In this document: one piece after another, positions 13,041 through 24,548 of the stretch
How the letters are laid out: each line of letters starts with the position of its first letter
How positions within the stretch are numbered: position 1 is the stretch's first letter
NCBI GenBank assembly: GCA_008802785.1
Contig: VUYT01000018.1
Location: forward strand, 248,001-312,000
Length of the DNA stretch: 64,000 bases
Direction of reading: 5' to 3'
DNA from: Symmetrospora coprosmae
Taxonomy: Eukaryota; Basidiomycota; Cystobasidiomycetes; Symmetrosporaceae
Position numbers and translations under genes: made by a program
The notes under the pieces: model-generated
The model's input: the letters and a program-made list of their open reading frames with translations, nothing else
Told to the model about the DNA's origin: nothing
The model's database searches: none

Positions 13041-13274
13041 GGTCACTATATCGATGCTGTCGCTGTCGCTGCTGCCATGCGCCTCTGCTGCTTCAATTCG
13101 ACAGACAGAGGGAAGAGCCGGGAAAGCGACCTACAGTACAGTACGCAGGGAGCGCGGGGAGGGGTCGATCAAAACAGGGGGGCAAGGGGCAGAGACGGGC
13201 AGAGCGCGACACGCGTCGCAGCTTGTCGTCGTCACCACCACCACTCCCCAATACAGTAACGAAACAGAAGCAGC
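13041..13274. promoter_or_regulatory. Divergent promoter MPS1 / RNH203
   Basis: Only 234 bases separate the two divergent ATGs, so both genes must share this promoter. A Gly/Ala-coding GGC run lies at the MPS1 side; no clear TATA box was seen. Confidence 0.55.
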
Positions 13275-14562
13275 ATGACATCCGCTGCAACTCTGCCCAC
13301 GTCGATCCGCCTGCCATCCAGCAGCACCAACGTCGACACCGTCACGTCGCTCCACCTCCTGCCCTTCCGCGTGCAGTACTCTGGGCCAGCCCGCATAAAA
13401 GGCTACTTTGCGCTCACAGAGCACGCCTCTCTCTCCCAAGCCACACATAATGGCACCGCTGCACCCCTTCAGCGCGCCTACTTCCGGGGGAGGATGCTGC
13501 TGGGCTCCGAGATCCGCCTCCCGCACGGCTACGCGGGCCAGGTCTGGAAGAGCAACGGCCCGACCATCTCGAGTCTGCCATCACAGCAGCAGCAGCAGCA
13601 GCAGCAGCGCCAGGCACAAACACCGCGGCCCGGCACGCATGCTCACATCGCAGACCCCGTCTACGGCCCAGACAGCCCGAGGCGCTCTCCCCGCAAGCAG
13701 GCGGCCGCTTCCGCTTCCGCTGCGGACGCAGGCGCAGGCGCGCCTCCAGCGAAACGACTCAAGCTCGACGGTACCGTCACAAGTAGCGCAGGTGCAACCC
13801 AGAAGCAGCAGGTGAAGAAGCAAAAGGTCAAGAAAAAGAGGGAGACATTCGACATGAGTCCTGACCTCAGTCCCGTCAAGAAGGTCGAGCAGCCCGTCGA
13901 CGAACCGCTCGAGCTCGATGCCTTGCCAGTCCATGGGCTGCCCATGCTCGTCGACGACGAGGGCAAAGGAGGCACGGCAATGCTTGCTGCGACGCACTCA
14001 GAGGAGAGCGGAGATGTCACTGCTGTCCCGCCGCCAGGAAGCCCGACCAAGCAGGATGTAGGCAGCGCAAAGGGTGCAGCAAAGGACAAGGCGGACGAGC
14101 CCGTCAAGCTTGAAGATGCGATTGAAGAGCAGGACAACACGGAGCAGAACCTATCGGCATCTATGCCTCGCGCCAGTACGCCGCCTCCTTCAACTTCCTC
14201 CTCCGCGCCCATCTCCCTTCCTTGCACCCCGGCAGGCCACAGCAAGCCGCTCGTGCTCAACATCGCCACGCCCAAACCCTTCGCCGCACCCGCAGTTGAT
14301 GACAACGACGACGGTGTCTCTGGGGGGCACCGCGGAGAGGCCATCACGGAGCGTCTCCTGCAGCCCATTGCAGAGTTCAAGGCATTCACAGTCTGGAACC
14401 CAGACACAGAGGTCGACGCCGGCGAGGACGCGTACATCCGCGCACTCGCAGAATGGACAAAGCTCGCTGCGCTGGTACGTCCGTATCGCATCTTGTCTGA
14501 TTCAATGGTCGCCGCCGCTCATGATCGCCCTGTGCGTCCGGCTTGTGCAGATCCACGGCTAG
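13275..14562 (+). CDS. rnh203: Ribonuclease H2 subunit C (Rnh203-like)
   Basis: Non-catalytic subunit of RNase H2, which removes ribonucleotides and RNA from DNA hybrids in the nucleus. Two exons, 13275-14474 and 14551-14562, 403 residues. The two halves of the family fold are recognisable: residues ~25-95 (LHLLPFRVQYSGPA, then YFRGRMLLGSEIRLPHGYAG) and residues ~365-403 (FKAFTVWNPD, ALAEWTKLAALIHG). Between them sits about 260 residues of disordered sequence with a poly-Gln run at 13583-13606, Lys-rich basic patches and Ser/Pro tracts. Family members are usually about 110-165 residues. The final exon is just 12 nt (Ile-His-Gly-stop) after a cag acceptor, and it completes the conserved end of the last helix. 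Confidence 0.88.
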
Positions 14563-14980
14563 AGGTAGTATCGGGTCAGTCGATGTTAGGCCGCGCTCGA
14601 CGATTCATACATCGCCGGTGCAACGGCTGCCACCGCCGGGCCAGCATATGGCCGCGTTGAGCCGTGAGCCCGGCATGTACGATTGAATAACGGCGCCCGC
14701 GTGCTCAGAAATTGTGACCACTCGGTTGGTTCGACGTGTGGAGAGATACCTTGCGCCCAGATCACAGCGGATGGGAGGCGAAATCATCGAGCGCAGGAAG
14801 GGACAGACTCTGCCCTCCCGTGCGTCTTGTTGTCGACGTAGATGGCTCCCCGCTGCGAATTGGATTGAGCCGGTTGAACCTAGCGCAGCGCATGCGACGC
14901 GGTGATCGTAGAGAACAAAGATCAGCAATCCTTGTCCAATCATCGCCCGATCGCCGGTGCAACAGCTATGTAGGAGTGAC
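14563..14980. other. Convergent intergenic region
   Basis: 418 bases between the 3' ends of RNH203 and the MADS-box gene. The pair CATCGCCGGTGCAAC/ATCGCCGGTGCAAC occurs twice (near 14610 and 14948), a short direct repeat of unknown meaning. Otherwise nothing is seen. Confidence 0.45.
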
Positions 14981-16504
14981 CTACCGCTCCCACGAATCGA
15001 CCGTGTGTGCATAGCCCACCCTCTCGCCCGCGTTATGCGAAGCGAAGCGGTCGTGCACAGCTCGCCATTGACTCGGGCCCGCATCTGCTCCAGCACCGGG
15101 TCCTACAGTGTGATCGTATCCTGCCCGCGGCTCCGGCAGCGGAGGGAGCGCCTGCGGCAGGGACACGGGCACGGGCACGGGCAAAGGCGGCAGGGCGTTC
15201 CCAAACGCATCGCTGTTCTCGAAGCGCCGCTCAATGCTCAGACTCCGTCGCAGGCGGCGAAGCCGCCGCTCGCATTCGTCCTCCGAAACGTCGTCCGTAG
15301 CAATGGGGATGGAGGTGGTCCATGCGCCACGAATGGGCGATGCGACGCCTCTTCCTGGCACCGCCGACGTCTCAGAAGCCTGTGCGACCCCTGGCCTGGC
15401 TCCGTCTGCGTTTGGATCTGTAGAAGGCCCCGCTTGGAGGAAGCTCGGGTCAAGGGCATAGCCGTATCCCGAATGCTCGAAGACGGAGGTTGTGTCGGGC
15501 GACGAAGAGTCTGATCTGACGCCCTGCGCGCTGAGGCCACGCCAGGCAGAGACGGTCGGGACCTCGTTTGATGCAGAGGCCGAGACGAGCGGCATCGGAT
15601 TGATATCTTCGGGCTTGCTAAAGGCATCGCGGAGGATGACGTTGCCTCCCCGCTTCGAGGCTCGCGGTATCGGCGGGGCGGGCTCGACTTTGACGGTACC
15701 GTTCTGCACAGAAGCAATGGTGCCGTGTCAGCATGCCCGTGCACGTAGAGAGCGCCACATGGACGAACCAGACAAGCAGCAATCATGTTCTTCCCGCTGG
15801 GCTGCGTGACCATGGGTTCAACTGGCACACGCCAGGACGGCAGCCGCAAGAAGGCTGTCAGTACGGGGCGAGAGGCCAAGCCTTGCCGGTTAACCTCACA
15901 GGCTTCAGTAGTGTACGTATACACGACGCCGCTCTCGCTCACGACGAGCAGGAGCAGCGCCGTTCCGGTGAGCACGGATAGTTCTCGAGCCTGCCCGCGT
16001 CGCAGCAAGCGCGAGTCGCGTCAGCCAGGTTGGGCCGTGACATGGCTGCGAGTAAGGAGAAACCAAGCACTTACTTTGGTGAAGAGGCCAGCTCGGCGCT
16101 TGCTGAAGGTGACTGCGCGCTTGCCCTTGTCCGTGACGTATTCTGGGGGTCGCGCGGTCACGATTTCGCGTCAGTACAGTCTCGGACCTGCTGGATGCTC
16201 GGTCTCCCTCTTCGGGCAGTCGCAGCGACACAGGCGCACCGATGGGAATCTTGCGTCGACCTTGTCCACCTGGCCGTCGAGGCTTGCTGGCTGCCGCTGC
16301 TCCAGTCGGAGCTGCCATGCCGTCGCTGTCGACGCCGTCCTCGGACTCATCCTCGTGGCCGCCGGGCTCCTCGCCCCGCTCGGCTCGACTGTCTGGGTAT
16401 GGGTCGAGCTGCATCGCCGCAGCAGCGGGAGCCCTCTCGCCAGATGCAGTGGTCGATGCTGCTGCCTTCCGGCCAGCAGTTTTGCGACGGGTTGCCATTG
16501 ACAT
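14981..16504 (-). CDS. mcm1: MADS-box transcription factor, SRF/Mcm1 type
   Basis: DNA-binding regulator that in fungi partners with mating-type, cell-cycle and metabolic cofactors. Five exons, phases exact: 16240-16504, 16075-16142, 15900-15990, 15769-15821, 14981-15703; 399 residues. The MADS domain spans about residues 82-140: GRRKIPIEYVTDKGKRAVTF, SKRRAGLFTKARELSVLTG and LLLVVSESGVVYTYTT. It is followed by the SRF-type extension FEPMVTQPSGKNMIAACLN, which separates Mcm1/SRF from MEF2-type proteins. The N-terminus is Ala-rich then acidic; the C-terminal half is Pro/Ser rich. Basic residues in place of the usual SRRH (here GKRA) are a mild divergence. Two ATGs lie six bases apart at 16504 and 16498. 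Divergent from the siderophore transporter. Confidence 0.92.
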
Positions 16505-17470
16505 TCGTGAGGCTGTTGACCTGACGCAACCAGGTGGACCGTCGGCGCGAGACGCTCTCCGGACTCTCAGGGATCGGCATTGCAGCAGTCTCACAGAAAG
16601 TCGCAACTGACCCATACAGGCCCTATGTATCTTGCGCGCAGCCATTGCATGTGCGACGCGTCTCGTGAATTCCCACGGGGATTCCACCGCTGATCTGCCC
16701 GACTGGCATGACAAATCCGACAGTCACCGCTGGCAGAGGCGTCGTCATGGTAATTCTGGACGCAAGCTCATGCGAATGCAACAGACGAATCGTCCCGTAG
16801 TGGTACGGAGGTGAGAACGGCGGTTCCCTCTCAGCTGCACTGGCACTATAGTGCTGACCTGCCTCGCTTTGAACGAGCTCGGACAAGCGGTCGAGCGCAC
16901 CGGAGGACACATCCGACTCTGACACCTTCTGGACCCAAAGCCTTGCACATGCAAAGGCTCGTGTGATGGTTCGAGCATTTGTCAGGCAGCCGGACAGCCT
17001 GCGCTCTCAAGTGAGAAGTGAGAAGGCCGAGCCGGGGAAGAGCGAGCAATTGCAAGCAGAGACCGGCCGAGTCGCCCGGATCAAATCAGATTGTGCGCTC
17101 GGACAATCTCGGATCACCCGCTCTGACTTTCCTGCCAATCAGTGCGCAAGATGCCGCTGCCCAGATCTCTCTCAAAAGGTGATCGGGGATCAGATAAAAA
17201 ACTGCGCCAGCCCAGGCCCACGTCGGCAATTCTCTTGGGGCGGGCGGGGACGAGCGCCCCTGCCCTGCAAGTCTCTTCAGAATTTTGGAGAGGCCATCTC
17301 ATCTCTGCTTCTCTGATCTTCCTGCTGCTGCGCATTGCGACACACCTCGTTAGAGCCTCCACACCTCTGTCCTTTTTCCCCCTCGACTCGCCGCATTGCC
17401 GACTCTGGCCCGCACACTTGCCCTTATTTCATCTGATCCCATCTCATCTCATCAGATTAGATAGCCCAGC
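16505..17470. other. Long divergent promoter, MADS gene / siderophore transporter
   Basis: 966 bases between divergent starts. The transporter side has an AGATAA site and a pyrimidine-rich leader (about 17330-17450). A 100-codon minus-strand ORF at 16623-16925 shows no known motif and is not called. Confidence 0.5.
17192..17197 (+). promoter_or_regulatory. AGATAA GATA-factor-type site
   Basis: AGATAA lies about 275 bases before the transporter ATG, inside CAGATAAAAAAC. Fungal siderophore genes are commonly repressed by GATA factors (SreA/Urbs1 type) through HGATAR sites, so the position is suggestive. One six-base match alone is weak. Confidence 0.3.
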
Positions 17471-20014
17471 ATGAGCGCAATGCAGCAGGTCCCCCTGGAC
17501 CACCACAACGACGACAAGAAATCGACGCACACGTCAAACGGCAACAGCGATGCCCAGCACGACCTTCACTACCAGGATCTGGGCTCCGAGGTTGGCTCCA
17601 TCAAGCAGACTGTCGGTGTCTCCAAGATGGAGGCAGTCGCTCGAGTGACCCAGGGCAAGGCAGGGCGCAAGTACCTGATAGGTATCGCTCTGGCTGTCTA
17701 CGCATGCAACTGGGTCGTGAGTACCGTCGTCTCTCCTCATCACACCCGTTTGCTGCTCACAAAGCGGCATGCTTCCCGCAGTACTCGATGGAGGGAAGCA
17801 CGACCTACTCTTACGCTATCTGGGCTACAAGCGACTTCGGCGAGCACTCTGGGGGTCTCGCAGCCCTCAACATCGCTACCGGAATCATCTCTTCCGTCTG
17901 CACGCCTTGTCAGTATCTTCACTGCTGACCCCCAATGGCACCGTGTTGACCTTGTCCTCGTTGCACAGTCCTCGCCCGCTTCGCCGACGTCTTTGGACGT
18001 GGTCAAGTCTATGCTGTTGGCCTAGCTTGCTATGTCGTCGGCTTTGTCATCATCGCCGCTTCCCCCAACCTGTCAGCCTACATCATTGGCAACGTTCTAC
18101 AGAGTATCGGTGGAGCCACCGTGTCTCTCATGAACGCCATCCTTTGCGCCGACTTGCTTCCTCTCAAGTGGAGGTGAGCATTTCGATGACAGTCTGCTGA
18201 TTAGGGGCAGGAACTGACGTCGTACTCCCTCTGCAGAGGTATGGGACTTGGCCTCCTCTCAACACCGTACCTGGCCACGGTCTGGTATACCTCGAGCATT
18301 GCTGAGGCGCTCGGCACCGACAAGAATTGTGGGTCGACGCAAGATTCGTCATTTCCTCACGGCGTCTTGCTGATCCTCTTCCGTGTACATCTTCACTGTC
18401 TGATCAGGGCGATGGGGCTACGGCATGTACTGCATAATCATGCCCGTCATCATGGGTCCCGCCATCTGGGTCATTCTGTCTCTCGAGCGCAAGGCCAGGA
18501 AGCAGGGCTACATCGAGGAGATCCAGGCCAACGCGCAGGTCGGCGACGAGAAGGCCGCTCAGATGGCCAGCGAAAAGATGAACGCTCCCAAGGCGCCCAT
18601 CAAGACCCGCGCTGTCCAGATCTTTCACGAGATGGACACTGTCGGTCTCCTACTCCTCGCTTTCGGCTGGTCCCTCCTTCTGCTTCCATTCTCGCTGGCC
18701 GGCGGGGCGGACCACGGCTACGCCAACCGCTCGCTCATTGCCATGTTTGTCGGTACGTCGGGGCAGGCTTACTCGGTGGTGAGGTCGACGCGAGCTGCGC
18801 TGATATCGCACATTTACAGTCGGAGCCGTGTGCTTGATGATGTACGCGGGGTGGGAGATCTTCTACGCCAAGTACCCTACGGCGCCAAAGCGACTGTTCA
18901 AGAACAGGACTTTCATCATGGGCATCATCATCAACTGGATCTACATGGTTGCTGGCTACATGGTGAGGAGCCTGGCTTGTCAAGCAGTCCTTTTGTTCGT
19001 AGCGTGGAAATCTGACGTCTCGCACCCTATCCTGCCAGAACCTGACATACGTCTACAGCTACACTTACATCATCGTACGTAGCCGAAGTCAACTAAGATT
19101 AAATATGTACAAACTAAGATGGTGCGCCCTCCGTCTCCTTCCTCGACCGCCACGATGCAGACCGACTTCAACGACAGGACCCAGAATTGTGAGCATGCAG
19201 AGGCTCCTTGCACTTCTCCGCTGCACAGCTGACATCGGCTCGCTCCTGGCGCAGACTACAACAACGTGCTCACCATGGGCCTGTGCTCCTTCGGCGTCGT
19301 CGCCGGCCTGGTCTACCGCTACACGCACCGCTACAAGATCTGGCAGATTGCTGGACTGGCAGTCAAGATCATCGGAATGGGAGTCTTCTGCAACGTCGGC
19401 ACAAACCAGAAGGGCCGCCTTATCGTTGCGCAGTTCCTCGTCGGTGCTGGTGGCGCCATGTCCGTCGTTGCCAGCCAGATTGCCGTCCAGGCTTCTGTCC
19501 CTCACCAGGATGTCGCCCTCGTCATCTCCCTCCTCGGCCTCTGGACTGCCATTGGTGCCGGTGTTGGCTCGGCCGTCTCTGCCGCCCACTGGCAGGCCAA
19601 TCTCCCAGAGGCACTCCGCCGCTACGTCCCAACGACCATCGATGATGCCACCATCACGCTCTGGTACGGCAACATCATTGCCATCAAGGAGTACGCCATC
19701 GGCACACCAGAGCGTGATGGTGCCATCCGTGCCTACCAGGAAGTCATCGGTGTTCTCTTCAAGGGTGCTCTCGGCATCTCTTTCGTGCCCCTCATCGCTG
19801 CTTGCTTCCAGGTCCGTATTAGCTGCCCGCACAAGCCATACAAATGTACCGAGGCTGACTCATCGTACGCTGCTTACAGACCAACTACTACCTGGGCGAC
19901 CAGCAGAATTCAATCACCAATACTGACACCGCTGGCAGGAAGGTTGACATCCCGGCCGAGGAGGAGAAGCCCAAGACCACCTTCCAGAAGATCCTGCGTC
20001 TTTGGGACAGGTGA
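17471..20014 (+). CDS. Siderophore-iron transporter (MFS, Sit1/Arn family)
   Basis: Major-facilitator permease importing ferric siderophores, normally with 14 membrane helices. Ten exons with agreeing phases: 17471-17716, 17782-17908, 17969-18173, 18237-18328, 18408-18752, 18820-18962, 19039-19074, 19161-19188, 19255-19811, 19880-20014; 637 residues. Family landmarks include YSMEGSTTYSYAIWATSDFG after helix 1, the FLARFADVFGRGQVY loop, TVSLMNAILCADLLPLKWRG, and the C-terminal NYYNNVLTMGL and ALVISLLGLWTAIGAGVGSA helices, all in order. The N-terminal ~65 residues are hydrophilic and cytosolic. Exons 7 and 8 are only 36 and 28 nt and encode the external loop TYVYSYTYII-TDFNDRTQN. A GATA-type site upstream hints at iron repression. 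Confidence 0.93.
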
Positions 20015-20239
20015 ACGTCTCGCGAGATGCGAGTGATAAAAGGGCAGTCGGTGTACTGCGAGTAGAGGGTAAGGTTGCTCGAGGGCAACCGGAAGTTGGT
20101 ATGTCAGCTGCTGGGTAGAAATATATGCGGTAGAGTCTAGACGGCAGAAGTCCGTGTGTGCCCGTGTGCAGTACGCGCGCACGGTAATGAAGACACTGTT
20201 TGCTCAAGGCTTGCTATGCTACATTTGCGCACTGCGCGT

Positions 20240-23200
20240 TCAAATGGTAATACGATATGTGCTATGCACATCTGTCGATATTCTCAGGCACTCATTCAGT
20301 CCGTGAAGGCCTCTCGAATCCACTATGACGATGGGAAGTGGCGCGGCCGAGCTCGCCGCAACGTACTCTCTCCGAAGGCGTGCCGCCAGGGCAGACGCAT
20401 GGGCCGAGGCCGTAACTACGATGGCCTCGGTCCATCCCTTGCAGCAGTAAGTCGTCTCTCGAAGTCCGTCGACGCCTTCCTCCTTCCGCGTATATCCGGC
20501 TCGCCGAAGCAGAGTGCCGATCCAATTGACGCCACCTTCGTAAGCCAGGCGGTCCATCCGCACACCCTCGTGCTTAGGATAGACGGTCCAAAGGTACTTG
20601 CTAGATGCTGTACGTGGGCTTGAAGACGTGGAAGAGGTGGGAACGAGCATAGAGAACTCCACGAAAGAGGATGACCGCCTGCCAGGCACGATGAGCGAGC
20701 GCTGGCGAGCGAGGGGAGACGTGACCGTCACATCACCTGCGAGCAAGCCCTGCGCGGACAAGCCAGGTCGAGGAGTACGTGGGCGCAAAGCTGATCCGGC
20801 CAGGGTCCGTGCGGGAGATCCGACACGCTTGGATGCGGCTACTTCTTCCGCTGCTCTGTCCAGCGAGATCAACGCTGGCGGCAGCAAAGGAGTAGACGCT
20901 TGATGCGCTACATCCTTGATTTGCAGAGGTGGATCTGCTCGTACCCTACGACCAGGCTCGATGATCGAAGCAGCCATCGGGACCGAGCAGCTGTATCTTC
21001 GTTTCCGACTACTGCCGCCGTTTCTGCCCTTCTTTGGCGCATCGGCCCTCAGGAGCTTCTCCACCCACTCCTGCTCCTGCTTGGCGCGCCACCCCTGTCC
21101 GTCTCTCTGGTTCACACGGTGAAGCCCTGCGCTGCCAAGGCTCTCCCCATCAGTGTCGGTCCCGCTCTCGCCAGAGACGGACGAGTAGCGGCTCCATAGG
21201 TCGTCCACTGTCTCCTCCGCCTCCGAGTCTGTCGTGTGGCTTGCGTCCCGCCCCATAGCCTGCAGCTCGTCGAGTGCGACTGCCTCGCTCGGCAAGCGGG
21301 TGTGGTGGATGGCTGAAACGCGTGGGAAGCGCAGCTCGTAATATGCACTACCGCGAGACCGCGTGAATCCGGCACCGTAGAGCTCGAAGACAAGCGGCGA
21401 GGTGAGCACGAACGACATGCCCTTGCAGGCGTCTGAAATGGACATGTCGAAGGACCAGCTCTTGCGCAGTCGGGACATCTAGGGAGGCACACAGAAGACG
21501 TGCTCAGTGGGGGTATCGCACCCGCACCCGTCGTTTCGGAGCTTACCCAGCTTTGCTTGTCCACACCGCCCCGCTCGATGACGCGATTGTTGGCCTGCAC
21601 CAGCATGTCCCGACTTGCCAGGTACGAGACCGAGAATAGGACGAGATATGAGGGCCTGTCGGCTGTTCCATTGTCAAGTTCATGGGCATTCTGCAGTACG
21701 CCTACGTGGAACGCCGTGAAGCATGAGGTCGGCACTATCCGGCATAGACCGAGCATGCTTTAGCACTGGCCGCACGCGGACGGGCAAGTCGCCTATGGCA
21801 CTTACCGCGCAGTTCGCGACCTCTCTCCTTATCCCAAGAAGCTCCGACAATGCAAAAGGATGCGGTGTCACCGAGACCCGGGATGTAGTCTGAGCCGCGA
21901 AACGGTGACAGCGGTCGATCAGCCCAAATCTCAATGATGCGGCAGGTGCAGGCCTACCTCGTTTCAGCTTGATCCACCGTTGTCCCCGCTTAGTGTCATT
22001 GTACATTGACGAAGCCGGCTTGATCATCAGGCCCTCTGATGGAAGAGAAAGCATGTCGCATCAGCTGTAAGGCGAGATGTGTCGTCTGGTCGACAGAATC
22101 GCACCTTGCCGGTCGACTATGCATTTTGCAAAAGTCCGGACGAGACGCTGTAGGAGTACGGGTATGTCAGGTTGGTTGTTAGCCAGACTGTGATATGGCC
22201 GACTCACCTGATAGCCCTCCCGGTAGCCCAAGGCTGCGAAATCGAGACAAGTCCGCTGTGCCAGCACGACCTGGACTAGCGAACGTCAGCTGCAGCCCCG
22301 GTCGTCTGTAGCGGCCGCGGGACTATCGGAAGCGACACGTACATAGCCTTCGACAGGCCGGATGAGCGATTCCAGGACAGCTCGGCGCTGCTCATACGTG
22401 TCAAACACGAGACTCTGCCCATCAAGCAGAAGAACATCGTAGAAGACGAGCGCGAGGTGGCGCGCTGGCACGTAGTTGTCACCCAGGGCGGCCGAGCGCT
22501 GCGATTCTGTAGTCTGGCTCGAGTCGAGCATGTCCGTTGGTCTGTAATCTGGCCGGATCAGCGATATACTGCATCAGATGTCAGGCTTCAGGGACGTAAG
22601 GCCTAGCTCACGCTGGTTGACGGCCGCAAGCAGGAGGTCGTCCCAAGACCGCCTGCGCGCACTCGGGAATGAATGCGAATTCGTCGATGGTCTCGTTCTC
22701 CTCATTGTACGCCACCATCTCCGCCTCCAAGACGACTGTGTGGATCTGGCGATGGCAGGGGAAACCAGTTGTATCGCTGACAGCTTCCTCTGTCCGGCGA
22801 AGTAGGTGAGCGGAGGGAGGCGCAGTCGGAGCAAGGGCGAAAGGCAAGCCGAGAGCTGCCAGAATAACTCTGCTCGACACGGCACACGGGTCAGCCGTGT
22901 CGTATGGGCAGGATGGAAAGCTACGCATGCCGACATACGGATGCGTCCCGATCCGATCCCATGTCGAGTCGCGCTTGCTTTTGCTGAATATCGTGACGGC
23001 GCCTTCCGAGGCAGGGCGCGAAACATCGACGTGAATCTGCATGCGCTCGCCATCGTACTTGGTCTCGAGGTAGACCCTGCCGGAGGGAGTCGCACCGTGA
23101 CAAATATCGGCGACGGCACGACAGGAGCGCCCTTTGTCTGCTTTTGGGATCTAGGCATTTTAAGCGTCCGGCGGGCGTTGGGCGAGAACCCTGTCAGACG

Positions 23201-24230
23201 TTTCCTCTGCGGAGCGCATTAGCTCGGAGGCCAGAGACTCACCTCAATGCGGGTCCCAATCTGTGGTGCGGCAACGCGCCTAAGCAGATCCCGCCGTTCG
23301 CTCTGGGTATACGCGTCACCTGTAATAGGCACAGATGGTTAGCCAAGCTGTACAACCCGAGCCGACTCGTATACTCGCATCGCACGCACGATGCAGCACA
23401 TTCTCCTGCTCCAAGACCAAAAAAGCCCTGTCCAAGTCTGCCCTATATCGATACACCGCGGGCAAGATCCAGTTCCATTCGCTTAGGGCTTCGACCAGCT
23501 CGAAGGTCTGGTACGCGTTTGCGTTGTACCGATTCAGGGCGGATTCGACCGTGGCCGAAGGTAGCGGATAGAGCAGGGGCGAGAGGTCTCGCAAGATGAT
23601 CTGCGAGAGGTAGCCTGCCTCTATCGCCGAGAGCGGCTCGAACAGGTCGTGAAGGACGTCGGATTGAGCACGCGGCCGGCCTTTGCTGCCTGCTAGTCGA
23701 GTCCGCAGCGCACGGACCTCATCGCAACTAAAGTCGCATTGTGATGCGAGCTCATCCAGCAGCGTATCCAAGCGCTCCAAGGTATGACTGGCGGACGTGT
23801 CCAGGCACCTATCGCGTCGACGGGGCGCCAGACAGGCTTCGACGAAACTGCCAAAGCATCCCGATTTTTGGTGCAGCGGATCCATCTCTTCGTGCATTCG
23901 GGAGGTTCCCATGAGGTTTGACGAGGGCGGTGCGCCCATCCAGCAACCAAGCGCGCGGGACGAGCCTAGGTTGAGCGCCCTGTGGAGCTCCCTGGCGAGG
24001 AGGGTCTCGCCGAGGCCGTATCGTCTCCTGACCTCGTGCTCTGGGAAGATGAGGCGAAAGACGAGCAGGCCTTGACGAGGGGTGACGCCTTCGAGGCAGA
24101 ATATCCATCGTCGGAATATCTCGATGGGTGTGGGTTGCTCTTTGCTGCCGGTCTGGCCGTTCCTCTGCTTTGCCTTTATCGACGCGGTGTGCTGGAGGAG
24201 GCGGACGACGTCGCTGAACAGGACGGCCAT
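20240..24230 (-). CDS. ATP-dependent DNA ligase, Lig4-like core without BRCT domains
   Basis: Seals DNA nicks through a Lys-AMP intermediate. The N-terminal ligase domain is in the first exon (23390-24230, start MAVLFSDVVRLLQ), followed by 23243-23319. The adenylation core has motif I KYDG (near 23060), VVLEAEMVAYNE, LALVFYDVLLLDG (about 22440), EGLMIKPAS and RWIKLKR (about 21970-22040). The last exon, 20240-21478, starts the OB-like region FVLTSPLVFELYGAGF, LRFPRVSAIHHTR. Unlike true Lig4 there are no paired BRCT domains; the tail of ~290 residues is Ser/Arg rich and ends in a region without recognised fold. This matches a fungal-restricted ligase group. Exon borders around 23080-23240 and 21550-22000 could not be resolved by eye, so exact protein length is unknown. 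Confidence 0.82.
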
Positions 24231-24315
24231 CTGGCTGCTGGCTGGCTGGCAAGGAAGGCTATGGCGACATGGAAGGAAGTTGAAAGCAAGAAGGAAGATG
24301 CTGTGCAATAAGCAA

Positions 24316-24379
24316 GGAGTGAGGAAGGAAGGAAGGAGTGAGGAAGGAAGGAAGGAAGGAAGGAAGGAAGGAAGGAAGG
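24316..24379 (+). repeat. (GGAA)n microsatellite
   Basis: A run of GGAA/AAGG units with two GGAGTGA interruptions and then about nine uninterrupted units, inside the ligase/kinesin promoter. Likely length-variable between strains. Confidence 0.9.
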
Positions 24380-24425
24380 ACCTGCGAACGCGTCCTCCTC
24401 ATGAGAGCCCCCCACTCAGGCGGTG

Positions 24426-24433
24426 TCACGTGA
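24426..24433. promoter_or_regulatory. TCACGTGA palindrome (E-box/Cbf1-type)
   Basis: Perfect 8-base palindrome containing CACGTG, the core bound by fungal bHLH factors of the Cbf1 type. It sits about 115 bases before the kinesin ATG and about 200 before the ligase ATG, centred in the shared promoter. Confidence 0.45.
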
Positions 24434-24454
24434 CCCACAGCGGATTGTTGTTTC

Positions 24455-24477
24455 GGGGGGGAGGGAGGGAGGGAGGT
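24455..24477 (+). other. G-run tract able to form a G-quadruplex
   Basis: Seven G followed by GGG runs separated by single A bases, giving at least four runs of three or more G with one-base loops. It lies 70-95 bases upstream of the kinesin ATG on the coding strand. Confidence 0.6.
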
Positions 24478-24548
24478 CGCACCAGGAGCAGCAGCTCTCG
24501 TCCTCCTTCCTCTGCGTCCAGGACGACGTATACTCACTCATTGGCAGG

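Larger units (their letters stand above)
24231..24548. promoter_or_regulatory. Divergent promoter DNA ligase / kinesin
   Basis: 318 bases between divergent ATGs. It contains a GGAA microsatellite, a palindromic TCACGTGA site and a guanine-run tract, listed separately. This is the most structured promoter in the window. Confidence 0.6.

Noticed and set aside
16623-16925. Minus-strand 100-codon ORF upstream of the MADS gene
   Set aside because: No motif, within a divergent promoter; likely chance.
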